Source of the DNA: Campylobacter portucalensis
Lineage (GTDB): Bacteria > Campylobacterota > Campylobacteria > Campylobacterales > Campylobacteraceae
DNA length: 64,000 nt
Direction of reading: 5' to 3'
Assembly: GCF_009690845.1 (NCBI RefSeq)
Contig: NZ_VWSJ01000004.1
Span: 50,252-114,251 of the forward strand
Both the position numbers and the translations under genes were made by a program. Shown piece by piece: positions 1 to 9,556 of this stretch. How positions within the stretch are numbered: the first letter of the stretch is position 1; each line of letters begins with the position of its first letter. The notes under the pieces were generated by a model. That model searched no databases. It was not told the DNA's origin and saw only the letters and a list, made by a program, of their open reading frames with translations.

Positions 1-196
1 ATAAATTTTGCTAAATTATTAGTGCGATTTTAAATTTTATTGATTAGATGGTATTTTAAGCCCATTTTTACTCATCAAAAATATTAAAAAGAAAGAGTTA
101 TTAAAGACCGCAACTTTTAGAATTTATACAAACAAATTTTATATGTAAGATGATCATTTTATTATTATGTTGCGGCTCTTTTATATGCATTTAAAA
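1..196. other. Non-coding left edge
   Basis: I see no gene here. Two complementary arms about 55 nt apart (aaagaccgcaac at 103-114 and gttgcgg at 169-175) could pair into a long-range stem downstream of the decayed gene at 197-1128. Without a compact loop this is only a possible terminator or small RNA. Confidence 0.3.
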
Positions 197-1128
197 TTAC
201 CAAGCTTTAAATCTATCTAGTAAATTAAATATATCAGCAATTACACTTATAAAAGTTAGAATTGTTATAAAAGCAGTAAGCATAGTTATACGAAATGTAA
301 ATTTATCTCTTTTTTCTCGCTCGATATTTTTTAGCTTTGCTTCTTTTTCTTTTAAAATAGCCTTTTTTTATGCATTTTTCTTAAATTCTTCATTTTTTAT
401 ACTAAAAAAATCATCTAAATCTTTTGAAAGTTCCTTATAGCTAAGTTCTAAATTTAAATAATTTTTAACCATATTAAAAATAGCAAAAGACTCTTTTCTA
501 TCCTCTCTAACTTCATATTTTGAGTTAATTTTATAACTAAAAAGTTTTTTTCTTAATTCTAAAATTTCATCAACTGAAATTTTATTAAAATCTACTTTTA
601 GTTTTGTTTTAAATTTATCAAATTGTATGAGTAAAATTTTAAAAATATTTTGATTTTGATGTAAGGGGTCTTGTTTGGATATTCATCTAAGATGATAAAA
701 TTATTTTTATTAAAAGTTACTTCATATGCATAAGATTTATCTTGTTTTTCTTCTAAAGTTAAATTATTTTCTGAGTCAATTTTTCTTTGGTATAGATTTA
801 CTTCATTTTTAATTTTATGTTTTTAGTTTCTTTATTAATTTCATCTTCTTTAATCGCAAACCAAATTTCACAACCAAAAAACGATATTAAATACTCGCTA
901 TAAGGAATTTTTTCAATTGATAAATCTTTAAATTTAGCATAAAATCTACCAGTTCATCATTGATTTTTATAAAAAGCTAATTATCATCTATTATTTTTGA
1001 TACATTTTTATCTTTTTGGCAAGATAAGCTCATAAAATCTGCATACTCTTTAAAAACTTCACTATCATAAACGCCTTTCTTAATAGGCTTTCATTTTTGA
1101 TTTGTATGATTTCATAAATTTTAGTCAT
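197..1128 (-). pseudogene. Decayed C-terminally membrane-anchored hypothetical protein
   Basis: Reading leftward from the ATG at 1128 (MTKIYEIIQI...), a protein-like sequence of about 310 codons can be followed only by changing frame several times, and it also has an internal TAA near 370. The last part reads as a charged segment followed by one hydrophobic helix (TMLTAFITILTFISVIADIF) and ends at the TAA at 197-199. The ATG lies 4 nt past the dxr stop, so this was once the last gene of the NFACT-cdsA-dxr operon. I do not recognise the family. Sequencing error is unlikely to explain several independent lesions. Confidence 0.55.
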
Positions 1129-1132
1129 CTTT

Positions 1133-2200
1133 TTACTCTTTTAAAAACTCTCTTACTTTTTTATCCATTTCAAAGATTTGATCTAAATTTTCAGCCTTAA
1201 AACCGCTAAATTTATCTAAGCTTTTAAAAACTATTTTTTCATTATCTAAAAATTTGCACTCACTATTTAAAAACTTTTTTACATAAACTTCATTTGCAGC
1301 GTTTATGATAACGCCTAAATCAGGATTTTTAATAACTTCATCTTTTAGGGCAAAAATAGGATATTTTTTTAAGTCAATTTTGCTAAACTCAAATTTAAAA
1401 TCTAGTAAATTAATAGGCTTAATTATAGGCTCATTTATCTCATCTAAGATAGCACTTGCAATGGCTAGCTTCATATCAGGAACTGAAAAATGCGCCGTGG
1501 TTGAGCCATCAATAAACTTGATAAAAGCATGAATAATTGAGTTTTTCTCAATTAAAGCATCTAAATTTGTAGCTTTATATAGCCAAAACGCCTCCATTAT
1601 CTCAAAAAGTTTATTTGTCATAGTTGCACTATCAATTGTAATTTTTGCACCCATATCCCAATTTGGATGATTTAGGGCGTCTTTTGGAGTTGCATTTTTG
1701 ATCTCATCTAAGCTCGCATCTCTAAACGCCCCACCACTTGCAGTTATTATCATTTTATGAATTTTAGGGGCTTTTTTTAGTAAAAATCTAAGCCCAAAAT
1801 GCTCGCTATCAATTGCTATGATATCATCTGTATTTAGAAATTTACCAGCTACAACTAAGCTTTCTTTATTTGCAAGGCATAAAGTTTTATTTAGTTTTTG
1901 AATCTCAACACTAGGCCTAAGTCCTGCAAAGCCAACTAAAGCGTTTATTATTTTAGAGCTTTTACACTCTTTTAACATTTCTAAAAGCCCATTTTCACCT
2001 ACAAAAACATTTTTATGATTTACAAATTTAACTAAACTTTTATCGCCAACACAAACAAATTTAGGACTAAATTTAGCAATTTGTAAATTTAATAAATCTA
2101 CATTTTTATTGCAGCTTAAAGCTTCAATTTTGATATTAAATTTATCAGCTATAAGAAGCGAATTAACGCCAATTGAACCAGTTGAGCCTAAAACTACCAT
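1133..2200 (-). CDS. dxr: 1-deoxy-D-xylulose 5-phosphate reductoisomerase
   Basis: Cytoplasmic IspC/Dxr, which converts DXP to MEP with NADPH in the non-mevalonate isoprenoid pathway. The protein is 355 aa, typical for Campylobacter and shorter than the roughly 400 aa E. coli enzyme. Visible motifs are the NADPH-binding GSTGSIG at residues 5-11, the substrate/metal motif DSEHFGLRF (D131, E133), SGGAFRD at 155-161, HPNWDMG at 178-184 and SATMTNKLFE at 191-200. It lies 17 nt downstream of cdsA in the same direction, so the two are probably co-transcribed. Confidence 0.96.
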   Translation of the reverse strand: MVVLGSTGSIGVNSLLIADKFNIKIEALSCNKNVDLLNLQIAKFSPKFVCVGDKSLVKFVNHKNVFVGENGLLEMLKECKSSKIINALVGFAGLRPSVEIQKLNKTLCLANKESLVVAGKFLNTDDIIAIDSEHFGLRFLLKKAPKIHKMIITASGGAFRDASLDEIKNATPKDALNHPNWDMGAKITIDSATMTNKLFEIMEAFWLYKATNLDALIEKNSIIHAFIKFIDGSTTAHFSVPDMKLAIASAILDEINEPIIKPINLLDFKFEFSKIDLKKYPIFALKDEVIKNPDLGVIINAANEVYVKKFLNSECKFLDNEKIVFKSLDKFSGFKAENLDQIFEMDKKVREFLKE

Positions 2201-2217
2201 TAAATTTCCTTATGATT

Positions 2218-2973
2218 TTACCATTCTACGCATATACTCATTGCAATACTAGCAAAAAGATATCCATCTAATCTATCAAGCATTCCACCATGTCCAGGAA
2301 ATAAATTCCCACTATCCTTAACCCCGGCATTTCTCTTTAAATAACTTTCAAATAAATCTCCAAAAATCGAAGCAAACACTATAAAAATTGTGCTTATTGT
2401 AGGATTTGGTAAAGCTTCTTTATCCATAAAAAAAGTATAATAAAGCAACCCTCCCAAAATAGATATTATAGCTCCCCCAATAGTTCCTTCTATGGTTTTA
2501 TTTGGTGAAGTTAGGCTAAATTTATGCTTACCAAAAGCCTTGCCTACAAAATAGGCTCCACTATCGGCTAAGGATACAACCAATATTAAAAAAATCAAAC
2601 TTGCAATCCCTAAAATTTCATATATGCCAAACATCACCAATATCGGCGTCATCGGATAAATAAGAGGCAAAAGCGGTTTTAGATCATCACTTTTTTTAAA
2701 TACTAAAAACGAACTATAAACTAAAAGTAAAAATAGCATAAATTTATAGATTGAAACAAAATTTTTATCGATAAATGCAGCATATATTATAAATAAAATA
2801 ACACTAAGAAAAACTAAAATTTTATTATCAATACTATAAATTTTCAAACTTTCGCTTATGCAAAAAGCAAGAATTGTGCAAAAAATTATAAGATTTACTA
2901 AGTATAAATCAAGCCATAAAGCCAAACCTAACGCCAAAATCATCACGCTAGCAGTTTTTATGCGTGTTTTCAT
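2218..2973 (-). CDS. cdsA: Phosphatidate cytidylyltransferase (CDP-diacylglycerol synthase)
   Basis: Integral inner-membrane enzyme making CDP-diacylglycerol from phosphatidate and CTP, the branch point of phospholipid synthesis. The 251-aa protein is a series of hydrophobic helices. It carries the family signature near the C-terminus: SYLKRNAGVKDSG, then FPGHGGMLDRLDGYLF, with the conserved KR, KD, HGG and DRxD. It lies between the NFACT gene (48 nt upstream) and dxr (17 nt downstream). This pairing of lipid and isoprenoid genes is common in bacteria. Confidence 0.95.
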   Translation of the reverse strand: MKTRIKTASVMILALGLALWLDLYLVNLIIFCTILAFCISESLKIYSIDNKILVFLSVILFIIYAAFIDKNFVSIYKFMLFLLLVYSSFLVFKKSDDLKPLLPLIYPMTPILVMFGIYEILGIASLIFLILVVSLADSGAYFVGKAFGKHKFSLTSPNKTIEGTIGGAIISILGGLLYYTFFMDKEALPNPTISTIFIVFASIFGDLFESYLKRNAGVKDSGNLFPGHGGMLDRLDGYLFASIAMSICVEW

Positions 2974-3021
2974 AAACTTCCTTTTTAAAAATTAAGTGCT
3001 ATTTTATCAAAATTTACTTAT

Positions 3022-4338
3022 TTAAGGCTTTAAAATATCGATTGTGTCAAAATTTGTATAATTTACAAACGCTCCATCTTTTACCTTTACATTGCCCCTT
3101 TTTGTAAAATCCACAAGATACTTGCCGCTTTGTTTTACGCTAAAATTTACACAAATTTTTGCTGCTAAAAATATGGTATCTATATCTAAATTTTGTTTAT
3201 TCGTTTTTACGATAACGTGCGATGACGGGCGGTCTTTTAAATGAAACCAAAAATCATCTTTTTTTGAATTTTTAAGTAAAAATATATTTGCTTTTTCATT
3301 CTTGCCAACTGAAATCTTAAAATCCCTAATATAAAAATTTTCAACCCCATTTACTGTTTTATCGCCATTATTTTTTTTATTTTTTTTAGGAAGTAAGATA
3401 TTTATCTCATTGATAGAATTTGATGATTTTATAAGCTCTTTTAAATTTACATAAAAGTTCATCTTGTCCTCTAAAATCTCTTTTTCAAATTTGATTCCAT
3501 TTGCTTTTTGCTTTAGTTTTTTACTTTCTTCAAAAGCCATCTTTGCTTCAAATTTTGGGTTAAAATTTAGATTAAATTTAATACTATTTCCATCAAAATC
3601 AAATAGTGTAAAATCTCTATCCCAGTCATTTAGAGAGTGTAAATTTGCAGTCAAAATCATACCTTTTTGATTTGAAATTTCACTTTTTTTAAGTAAATCG
3701 CTCTCTTTTTCAAGAGAATTTATATTTTGATAAATATTTTCTATTTTTTTATCAAGGGCTAAAATTTTGCTATTTTTAACTAAATTTAATCTCTCTAAAT
3801 TTATCTTTTGAAACTCGTTTTTTAGGTAATTTACAACATCATCAATATCTTTAGATGGTTTTTCTTTTATCGAGATTGGTTGTAGGTGAGTTAAAATTTT
3901 TCCGACTTTTATTAAGCGGGCTGAATTTTCATAATGACTCAAAGCTTCTAAAATAGTATCATTTTCATCGGTTAAAATTATATTTGTAAAACGCCCTGTA
4001 AATTCAAAATATAAATTTGTGATAAAATTTTTATAGCTACCTTTTTTAATACATCTTAAATGCAAAATCCGATTTGATTCTAAAATTTCACAAATTTCAA
4101 TAAAGCTAGAATTTAATCTTTTTGACATAACAACATCAAAAGGGGCTTTATAAATTTTACTCTCTAAAAAATCATCGCTTATATAAATTGAAGAATTTGT
4201 TTTGTCCATATCAAAAAATATTTTGGTTTTGTTATCAAATTCTATTAAAATAATGCGATCATCAACTCTTTTAATATTGGCAATTTTTTTGAAATTTTTT
4301 AAAAAATTTCCTATTTGAACTAAAATTTTATATTTCAT
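3022..4338 (-). CDS. NFACT family protein (RqcH/FbpA-like)
   Basis: 438 aa. The C-terminal part carries the NFACT-R (DUF814) domain with DDFWFHLKDRPSSHVIVKT, where the W-F-H-x(4)-P-S-S-H pattern is diagnostic. The middle holds a coiled-coil segment (around residues 175-220) and the N-terminus an NFACT-N-like domain. In other bacteria such proteins bind 50S-peptidyl-tRNA complexes in ribosome quality control (RqcH), and Gram-positive homologues are called fibronectin-binding. Which role applies here cannot be told from sequence. It is the first gene of the leftward run to cdsA and dxr and faces leuC divergently across 60 nt. Confidence 0.85.
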   Translation of the reverse strand: MKYKILVQIGNFLKNFKKIANIKRVDDRIILIEFDNKTKIFFDMDKTNSSIYISDDFLESKIYKAPFDVVMSKRLNSSFIEICEILESNRILHLRCIKKGSYKNFITNLYFEFTGRFTNIILTDENDTILEALSHYENSARLIKVGKILTHLQPISIKEKPSKDIDDVVNYLKNEFQKINLERLNLVKNSKILALDKKIENIYQNINSLEKESDLLKKSEISNQKGMILTANLHSLNDWDRDFTLFDFDGNSIKFNLNFNPKFEAKMAFEESKKLKQKANGIKFEKEILEDKMNFYVNLKELIKSSNSINEINILLPKKNKKNNGDKTVNGVENFYIRDFKISVGKNEKANIFLLKNSKKDDFWFHLKDRPSSHVIVKTNKQNLDIDTIFLAAKICVNFSVKQSGKYLVDFTKRGNVKVKDGAFVNYTNFDTIDILKP

Positions 4339-4398
4339 ATCTTAATTTTAGCAAATTTTAGATAAAATTGTAATATTTTTTTTAAAAATAGGGTAAAT

Positions 4399-5664
4399 AT
4401 GAAACAGACAATAACAGAAAAAATTTTTAGTGAACATGTAAAAAAAGAGGTTTTTGCAGGACAGATTGCTGAAAGCAAGATTGATATGATTATAGGAAAT
4501 GATATAACAACGCCGATTTCAATTAAAGCTTTTAGAGATAGCGGTGCTAAGAAGCTTGCAAATCCTGATGGTTTTGCTATCGTGATGGATCACTATATTC
4601 CAGCAAAAGACATAATGAGTGCAAATCAAGCAAAAATTTCAAGAGATTTTGCTTATGAGCATAATTTAAAAAATTTTTTTGATGAGAAAGATATGGGGAT
4701 TGAGCATGCACTTTTGCCTGAAAAAGGTCTTGTAATTCCTGGAGATGTAATAATAGGGGCTGATTCTCACACCTGTACCCACGGGGCTTTAGGAGCATTT
4801 TCAACAGGTATGGGAAGTACAGATTTAGCTTATGCAATGATAACTGGAAAGAATTGGTTTAAAATCCCTCAAACTATAAAGGTAGTTTTTAAAGGCAAGC
4901 CAGGCAAGCATATTTATGGAAAAGATTTAATTTTGGAAGTTATTAGGATGATTGGAGTTGATGGAGCACTTTATAAGGCTTTAGAATTTACAGGAGAAAG
5001 CATATCTTATTTAGGAATGGATGATAGATTTAGCCTTTGCAATATGGCGATTGAAGCTGGTGCAAAAAGCGGTATAATTGCAGTAGATGAGGTAACAAAA
5101 GAATTTTTAAATTCAAAAAAATTAAGAGATAAGCCTAAATTTCATTACTCAGATGATGGAGCAAATTATGATAAAATTTTAGAAATAGATATTTCCAAAC
5201 TAGATCCAGTGGTTGCTTATCCTTTTTTACCTAGCAACGCTAAGAATATAAGAGAGGCGGTAAAAGATGATATAAAAATAGATCAAGCTTTTATAGGTAG
5301 TTGCACAAATGGGAGATTGAGCGATTTAAGAGTGGCGGCTGAAATTTTAAAAGGAAAAAGAGTTGCCAAAAGAACGAGGCTTATAATAACACCAGCTACG
5401 CAAAAAATATTTTTGCAAGCACAAAAAGAGGGGTTGATTGATATTTTTGTTGAGGCTGGAGCAGTTGTAAGTAATCCTACTTGTGGAGCGTGCTTAGGTG
5501 GATATATGGGAATTTTAGCTGATGGCGAGAGATGTATTTCTACAACAAATAGAAACTTTGTCGGTAGAATGGGAGCAAGAACTAGCGAGATTTACCTTGC
5601 AAACTCAGCTGTTGCGGCCGCTTCATCGATAACTGGAAAAATATCTGATCCAAGAGATTTATAG
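4399..5664 (+). CDS. leuC: 3-isopropylmalate dehydratase large subunit
   Basis: 421-aa aconitase-superfamily protein. It shows ADSHTCTHGALGAFSTGMG, the iron-sulfur cysteine motif GSCTNGR (first ligand), and NPTCGACLGGYMG (second and third ligands, CxxC), followed by STTNRNFVGRMG. The length matches the LeuC/HacA subfamily, which isomerises 2-isopropylmalate to 3-isopropylmalate in leucine synthesis. No leuA, leuB or leuD is adjacent; instead mobA and pldA follow in the same direction. A homoaconitase-type role cannot be excluded. The ATG follows a short AT-rich promoter region shared with the divergent NFACT gene. Confidence 0.9.
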   Translation: MKQTITEKIFSEHVKKEVFAGQIAESKIDMIIGNDITTPISIKAFRDSGAKKLANPDGFAIVMDHYIPAKDIMSANQAKISRDFAYEHNLKNFFDEKDMGIEHALLPEKGLVIPGDVIIGADSHTCTHGALGAFSTGMGSTDLAYAMITGKNWFKIPQTIKVVFKGKPGKHIYGKDLILEVIRMIGVDGALYKALEFTGESISYLGMDDRFSLCNMAIEAGAKSGIIAVDEVTKEFLNSKKLRDKPKFHYSDDGANYDKILEIDISKLDPVVAYPFLPSNAKNIREAVKDDIKIDQAFIGSCTNGRLSDLRVAAEILKGKRVAKRTRLIITPATQKIFLQAQKEGLIDIFVEAGAVVSNPTCGACLGGYMGILADGERCISTTNRNFVGRMGARTSEIYLANSAVAAASSITGKISDPRDL

Positions 5665-5675
5665 AGAATTTTGAC

Positions 5676-6242
5676 GTGAAAAAATTTGAAATTTGTGTTA
5701 TTTTAGGTGGTGGAAAAAGCTCTAGAATGGGGCGCGATAAAACTCTTTTGCCTTATAAAAATCATCCTAGTTTAACTCATTTTTTATTCGATAAGATGAG
5801 CAAGAATTTTCAAAATGTTTTTGTATGTGCAAAAGAGCAGAAATTTCAGCCAAATTTGCCTTTGATAAAGGATAAATTTATGGATTTTTCACCAATGCTA
5901 GCACTATATTCGGCTTTATCAAATTTTCAAAATAAAAATGTGTTTATTATCACCGCCGATTCGCCTTTTATAGAAATTTCTACAATAGAAATTTTAAATC
6001 AAAATTTGCAAGGATTTGATATTTGTGTGGCAAAAGATGATGAAAATTTACATAGTTTGTGCGGTTTTTATAACTCTAATTTATCAGACATTGCTAAAAA
6101 TTTATATGAAAACAGCAATCATAAAATAGGGGCTTTATTTAAATTTGCTAAATTTAAAAGTATAAATTTTGATAATAAAGAGCAATTTTTAAATATAAAT
6201 TATCCTAAAGATTATGAAAATTTAATAAAAAAAGGGCAGTAA
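5676..6242 (+). CDS. mobA: Molybdenum cofactor guanylyltransferase
   Basis: 188 aa. The N-terminal nucleotidyltransferase signature is VILGGGKSSRMGRDKTLLPY (residues 8-27), followed by an acidic D-x-D-like metal site in the TADSPF segment. MobA attaches GMP to molybdopterin to make the MGD cofactor used by DMSO-reductase family enzymes such as the FdhA at 37-40 kb. The start is a GTG 12 nt after the leuC stop, with a weak AGAGA Shine-Dalgarno. The stop codon overlaps the pldA start (TAATG). Confidence 0.9.
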   Translation: MKKFEICVILGGGKSSRMGRDKTLLPYKNHPSLTHFLFDKMSKNFQNVFVCAKEQKFQPNLPLIKDKFMDFSPMLALYSALSNFQNKNVFIITADSPFIEISTIEILNQNLQGFDICVAKDDENLHSLCGFYNSNLSDIAKNLYENSNHKIGALFKFAKFKSINFDNKEQFLNINYPKDYENLIKKGQ

Positions 6243-7255
6243 TGAAAAAAATTATTATTTTATCTATGGTTTGTGGGAGCTTTTTATTTGGTCAAACAAG
6301 GGATGAAATTTTAAAAAAAGCAACAGAATTTGAAAAAAATAAAGATTACAAAAATGCAATGATTTATTATAAAAAATTAGCAAATTTTGATAAATCTCTA
6401 CATAATAGCATAAAAGAAAACTTTATTAATCAAAATAATAAGGGTGATAAAAATCTATCACAAAATAATGTTAAATTTCATTATGCGGATTTAAAAAATA
6501 ATTCGAGTCAAATAAATAATAATATTTTAAAATCTAAAGATAAAATTTATCCAACCCTGCATCAAGAAAATTCACAATGGGTTTATCCTTATAAACTTAA
6601 TTATTTGGGGTATTCTTATGATTTTAATGAAAAACAGAGCCGAAAAAAAGGTGAAATAAAATTTCAAATAAGCCTTCAAAAGCCAATACTTGAGAATATT
6701 TTAGGGCTTGATGAAACTTGGAGTGTAGCATATACGCAAAATTCATTTTGGCAAGTTTCTGTAAAATCATCACCATTTAAAACAAACAATTACGAGCCTG
6801 AAATTTTTGTTACAATTCCTAGTAATTTTTGGCTATTTGATTATTTTAAAATTAGTTTAAATCATCAATCAAATGGCAAAGATGGAGTGCAATCAAGAGG
6901 ATGGAATAGGGCATATTTAGAAACTAGCTTTAAAATTTACAATCTTAGAATCACGCCTAGAATTTGGCACTCTTTCTTGTTTGATAAGCAAAATCAAGAC
7001 ATAATAAACTATATCGGTTATGGTGATTTAATGCTTGATTATAGCTTAGGAAAACACCATTTTAATGCACTTTTAAGAAATAATTTAAAATTCAACAAAC
7101 ACAACAAAGGTGCTTTTGAGTTGAGCTGGAATTTTCCATTATTTAATGATATTTATGGTTTTATTGGATATTTTACTGGATATGGTGAAAATTTGGAGAA
7201 TTATAACAAGCATAGTGATAAGATAGTGTTAGGAGTATCAATTGGCAGATATTAA
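6242..7255 (+). CDS. pldA: Outer-membrane phospholipase A with an N-terminal TPR-like segment
   Basis: 337 aa with a Sec signal peptide (MKKIIILSMVCGSFLFGQ). Residues 20-50 look like one TPR-type helical hairpin (ATEFEKNKDYKNAMIYYKKL), then a polar linker. The C-terminal two thirds is the OMPLA beta-barrel with the catalytic NHQSNGK motif (His-x-Ser) and the downstream SRGWNRAYLE segment. It hydrolyses acyl chains of phospholipids in the outer membrane when dimerised with calcium. Translation is coupled to mobA by a 1-nt overlap. The TPR-like front part is additional to the E. coli layout. Confidence 0.9.
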   Translation: MKKIIILSMVCGSFLFGQTRDEILKKATEFEKNKDYKNAMIYYKKLANFDKSLHNSIKENFINQNNKGDKNLSQNNVKFHYADLKNNSSQINNNILKSKDKIYPTLHQENSQWVYPYKLNYLGYSYDFNEKQSRKKGEIKFQISLQKPILENILGLDETWSVAYTQNSFWQVSVKSSPFKTNNYEPEIFVTIPSNFWLFDYFKISLNHQSNGKDGVQSRGWNRAYLETSFKIYNLRITPRIWHSFLFDKQNQDIINYIGYGDLMLDYSLGKHHFNALLRNNLKFNKHNKGAFELSWNFPLFNDIYGFIGYFTGYGENLENYNKHSDKIVLGVSIGRY

Positions 7256-8069
7256 GAGGGGATTGAAATATTTGCAGTTAATAATTTCAATCTTTTGATT
7301 GTAAATTTAAGGTAGATTTGTAGCAAGATTTTGCATTAATTAGATGGATAAATTTAATATTTGAGAGTTAATTGTATAGATAAATTTAGCTGTTTTTAGA
7401 ATTTTATTTTTGAATTTTAAGAAACATATGCTAATTCTTTGAATCATTTATGGCTAGCTTAATAGCTAAATTTTGCTTTAAATAAGTGTAAATTTAAATT
7501 CTATCTTGTATGATATAAAAAATTTCTTAGCAACAAATATCCAATATTATAAGAAGAAGTGATTTGCTGAAGTTAGCCATAAAGCTAGATTTGATATGGC
7601 AAATACGTAAAAGCATAATTGAAGGAATTTTTTTGTGGATAGAATAATTAAGATAAATATAAAAATTTTTGAATTATTTTGAGATAATAAAACCTTCAAA
7701 TTGAATGTAAAAAATAATGAGAGCTTTGATGCTAAAAAGTGTTGTGGAATAAGTGGTGGCAAGTTTATATTTTAGGGAAAAATAGCCAAAACTGCTTTTA
7801 CTGATTTTAGGCGGATGTATTGACTTAAAAGCCTTAAAATTTACTAAGATGCGAAAATTTATAGTAGATTTGCTAAGCCAATTATAGTAAAATAACATAT
7901 CTAACGAGATCGAATTTTAGACTTATGCTAAACATATACTAGTTGATTTTAAGAACTTTTAGCTAATTATTATTTTATTTAAAAACAAGTTTAGATATAA
8001 AAATTAATAAAAAATCGGTAAGAAAAATTTTTTAAGCTAAAAAAATTTAAATACACGCAAATTTCAAGA
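7256..8069. other. Long non-coding spacer with a repeated segment
   Basis: No credible gene on either strand; the open frames here lack ribosome-binding sites and protein character. A segment at 7292-7335 (cttttgattgtaaattt...) recurs near the right end of the window at 63931-63973, so this spacer holds part of a dispersed decayed sequence. Confidence 0.5.
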
Positions 8070-8098
8070 TCAGAAAAGACTTGAAGCCTTTTCTGGAG
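8070..8098 (-). terminator. Stem-loop after the OmpA-like lipoprotein gene
   Basis: Arms cagaaaag and cttttctg (8 bp) enclose a short loop just after the stop of the leftward gene at 8105. There is no clear U-tract on that strand, so its strength as an intrinsic terminator is uncertain. Confidence 0.4.
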
Positions 8099-8104
8099 TT
8101 ATTG

Positions 8105-8875
8105 TTAATTTTTAACTATTATATTTACTCTTCTATTTGGTGCTAGACACTCAATTAATTCTTGTTTTTTAAGCTTTTTATCGCACTCTTTTACAGGTTC
8201 ACTCTCGCCAACTCCATAAAATAAAATTATTGTTTCATCAAAACCATTCTTTGTAAATTCATCTTTTACACTTTTTGCTCTATCAAAAGATAAGACTAAA
8301 TTTGAAGATTCTTTGCCAATCATATCTGTATGTCCAACTATTTTTATGGTTTTTGCTTTTTTAGAATTTATTTGAGATATGATGTTATTAATCTCTTTTA
8401 CTCCATCTTGTTTTAAGGTTGATTTTGCAAAATCAAATAAAATATCGTTTGAGATAGTGAAATTTTGAGTATTTACTAAATCTTGACAGCTTTGTGGCTC
8501 ATAAAAGAAACTTCGAGCTTTATATTTGTTATCAAAAATGATTTTAAATTGACATATTTTATCTTCTTCTTTGGCTGCTTGTTTTAGATTAAAAAGATAA
8601 TCCCATTCAATAACACCATATAGTCCTTCATCAAAATGTGGATGATCTATTAAGCTTTTTATCTCATCTTTAGACATTCCAGCTTCTATTTTTCTTAAAT
8701 TTTCTAAGCTAGGATAAGTTGGACCATTTCTAGAAATATCTTTTGGATCTGGAAATTTAACTTCATCTCTTGACACTATCCCGTCTTTTGGAATTCTATC
8801 GCTTACTTTGTAAGAACATCCACTAACAGCTAATAAAGTCAAGCTAAAAGCTAGTAATTTTAAACATTTTTTCAT
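8105..8875 (-). CDS. OmpA-family lipoprotein with a BamE-like N-terminal domain
   Basis: 256 aa. The lipoprotein signal ends in LAVSGC (lipidated Cys20). Residues about 58-130 resemble the SmpA/OmlA (BamE) fold: LRKIEAGMSKDEIKSLIDHP, then WDYLFNL and a cytoplasmically unlikely beta segment ending in a Cys. The C-terminal 115 residues are an OmpA peptidoglycan-binding domain with ILFDFAKSTL, IVGHTDMIG, LSFDRAKSVKDEF and PNRRVNI. It is probably an outer-membrane lipoprotein tethering the membrane to the cell wall. The start overlaps the stop of the 200-aa secreted protein by 4 nt, so the two act as a unit. Confidence 0.8.
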   Translation of the reverse strand: MKKCLKLLAFSLTLLAVSGCSYKVSDRIPKDGIVSRDEVKFPDPKDISRNGPTYPSLENLRKIEAGMSKDEIKSLIDHPHFDEGLYGVIEWDYLFNLKQAAKEEDKICQFKIIFDNKYKARSFFYEPQSCQDLVNTQNFTISNDILFDFAKSTLKQDGVKEINNIISQINSKKAKTIKIVGHTDMIGKESSNLVLSFDRAKSVKDEFTKNGFDETIILFYGVGESEPVKECDKKLKKQELIECLAPNRRVNIIVKN

Positions 8876-9474
8876 ATTTTTCCTTTTTTCGAATTTATGT
8901 TTTGATATATTTTTGAATTTTTGCGATACATTGGTTGAATTTGATTTATATAAACTAGACTATTTTTTATGTTTGATATTTCATAATTATTTTTTGTTCC
9001 AAAAGATGTTACTGACTCATTTTTTAACTTAAATAGTTTTACATTTTTAGGAAGAGATTTTTCAAGACCTTTTTTCTGAAAAGTCTCATAGCTTCTATCG
9101 CCATATTCTCCATCTAATTTATCATCTTCCATTATAAAAAGATATAGAGTTTTTGTAGTTTTTGCTAATGAATTTAGATGTTTTTCAAGCAGATCTATAC
9201 GAGGCATTATAAGTAAAATTTCATCTGAATTTATAAGTGGTTTATTCTCATAATTTTTAAAATCTTTATATATTTTATAGCCCGTTTGAGATAATTCTAA
9301 CAAAATATCTGCTTCAATCCTATCAGCTTCTCCAATAAGCGGAGTTGGAAGATTTGTTTCCATCATAAAACCAGCACGAAAAGTCTCTTTTAGAAAATCT
9401 ATATTGCTAGATGCAAAAATAGACATTTTTAAAGCAAATAAAACAAAAAAAGTTGATATCAAAAATTTAAACAC
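8872..9474 (-). CDS. Secreted hypothetical protein coupled to an OmpA-like lipoprotein
   Basis: 200 aa with an N-terminal hydrophobic signal (MFKFLISTFFVLFALKMSIFA) and no other membrane segment, so it is likely periplasmic. No family recognised. The body is mixed alpha/beta with a charged Lys-rich C-terminus and no cysteines or obvious catalytic motif. It overlaps the following lipoprotein gene by 4 nt (ATGA), which argues for a shared role in the envelope. Confidence 0.65.
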   Translation of the reverse strand: MFKFLISTFFVLFALKMSIFASSNIDFLKETFRAGFMMETNLPTPLIGEADRIEADILLELSQTGYKIYKDFKNYENKPLINSDEILLIMPRIDLLEKHLNSLAKTTKTLYLFIMEDDKLDGEYGDRSYETFQKKGLEKSLPKNVKLFKLKNESVTSFGTKNNYEISNIKNSLVYINQIQPMYRKNSKIYQNINSKKGKI

Positions 9475-9556
9475 ACTTTGCCTTTATATAAATTTAGCCC
9501 ACTATTATATCATAATTTTTATTAGTTAATGTAAAATTAAAACATAAAATTTATCA

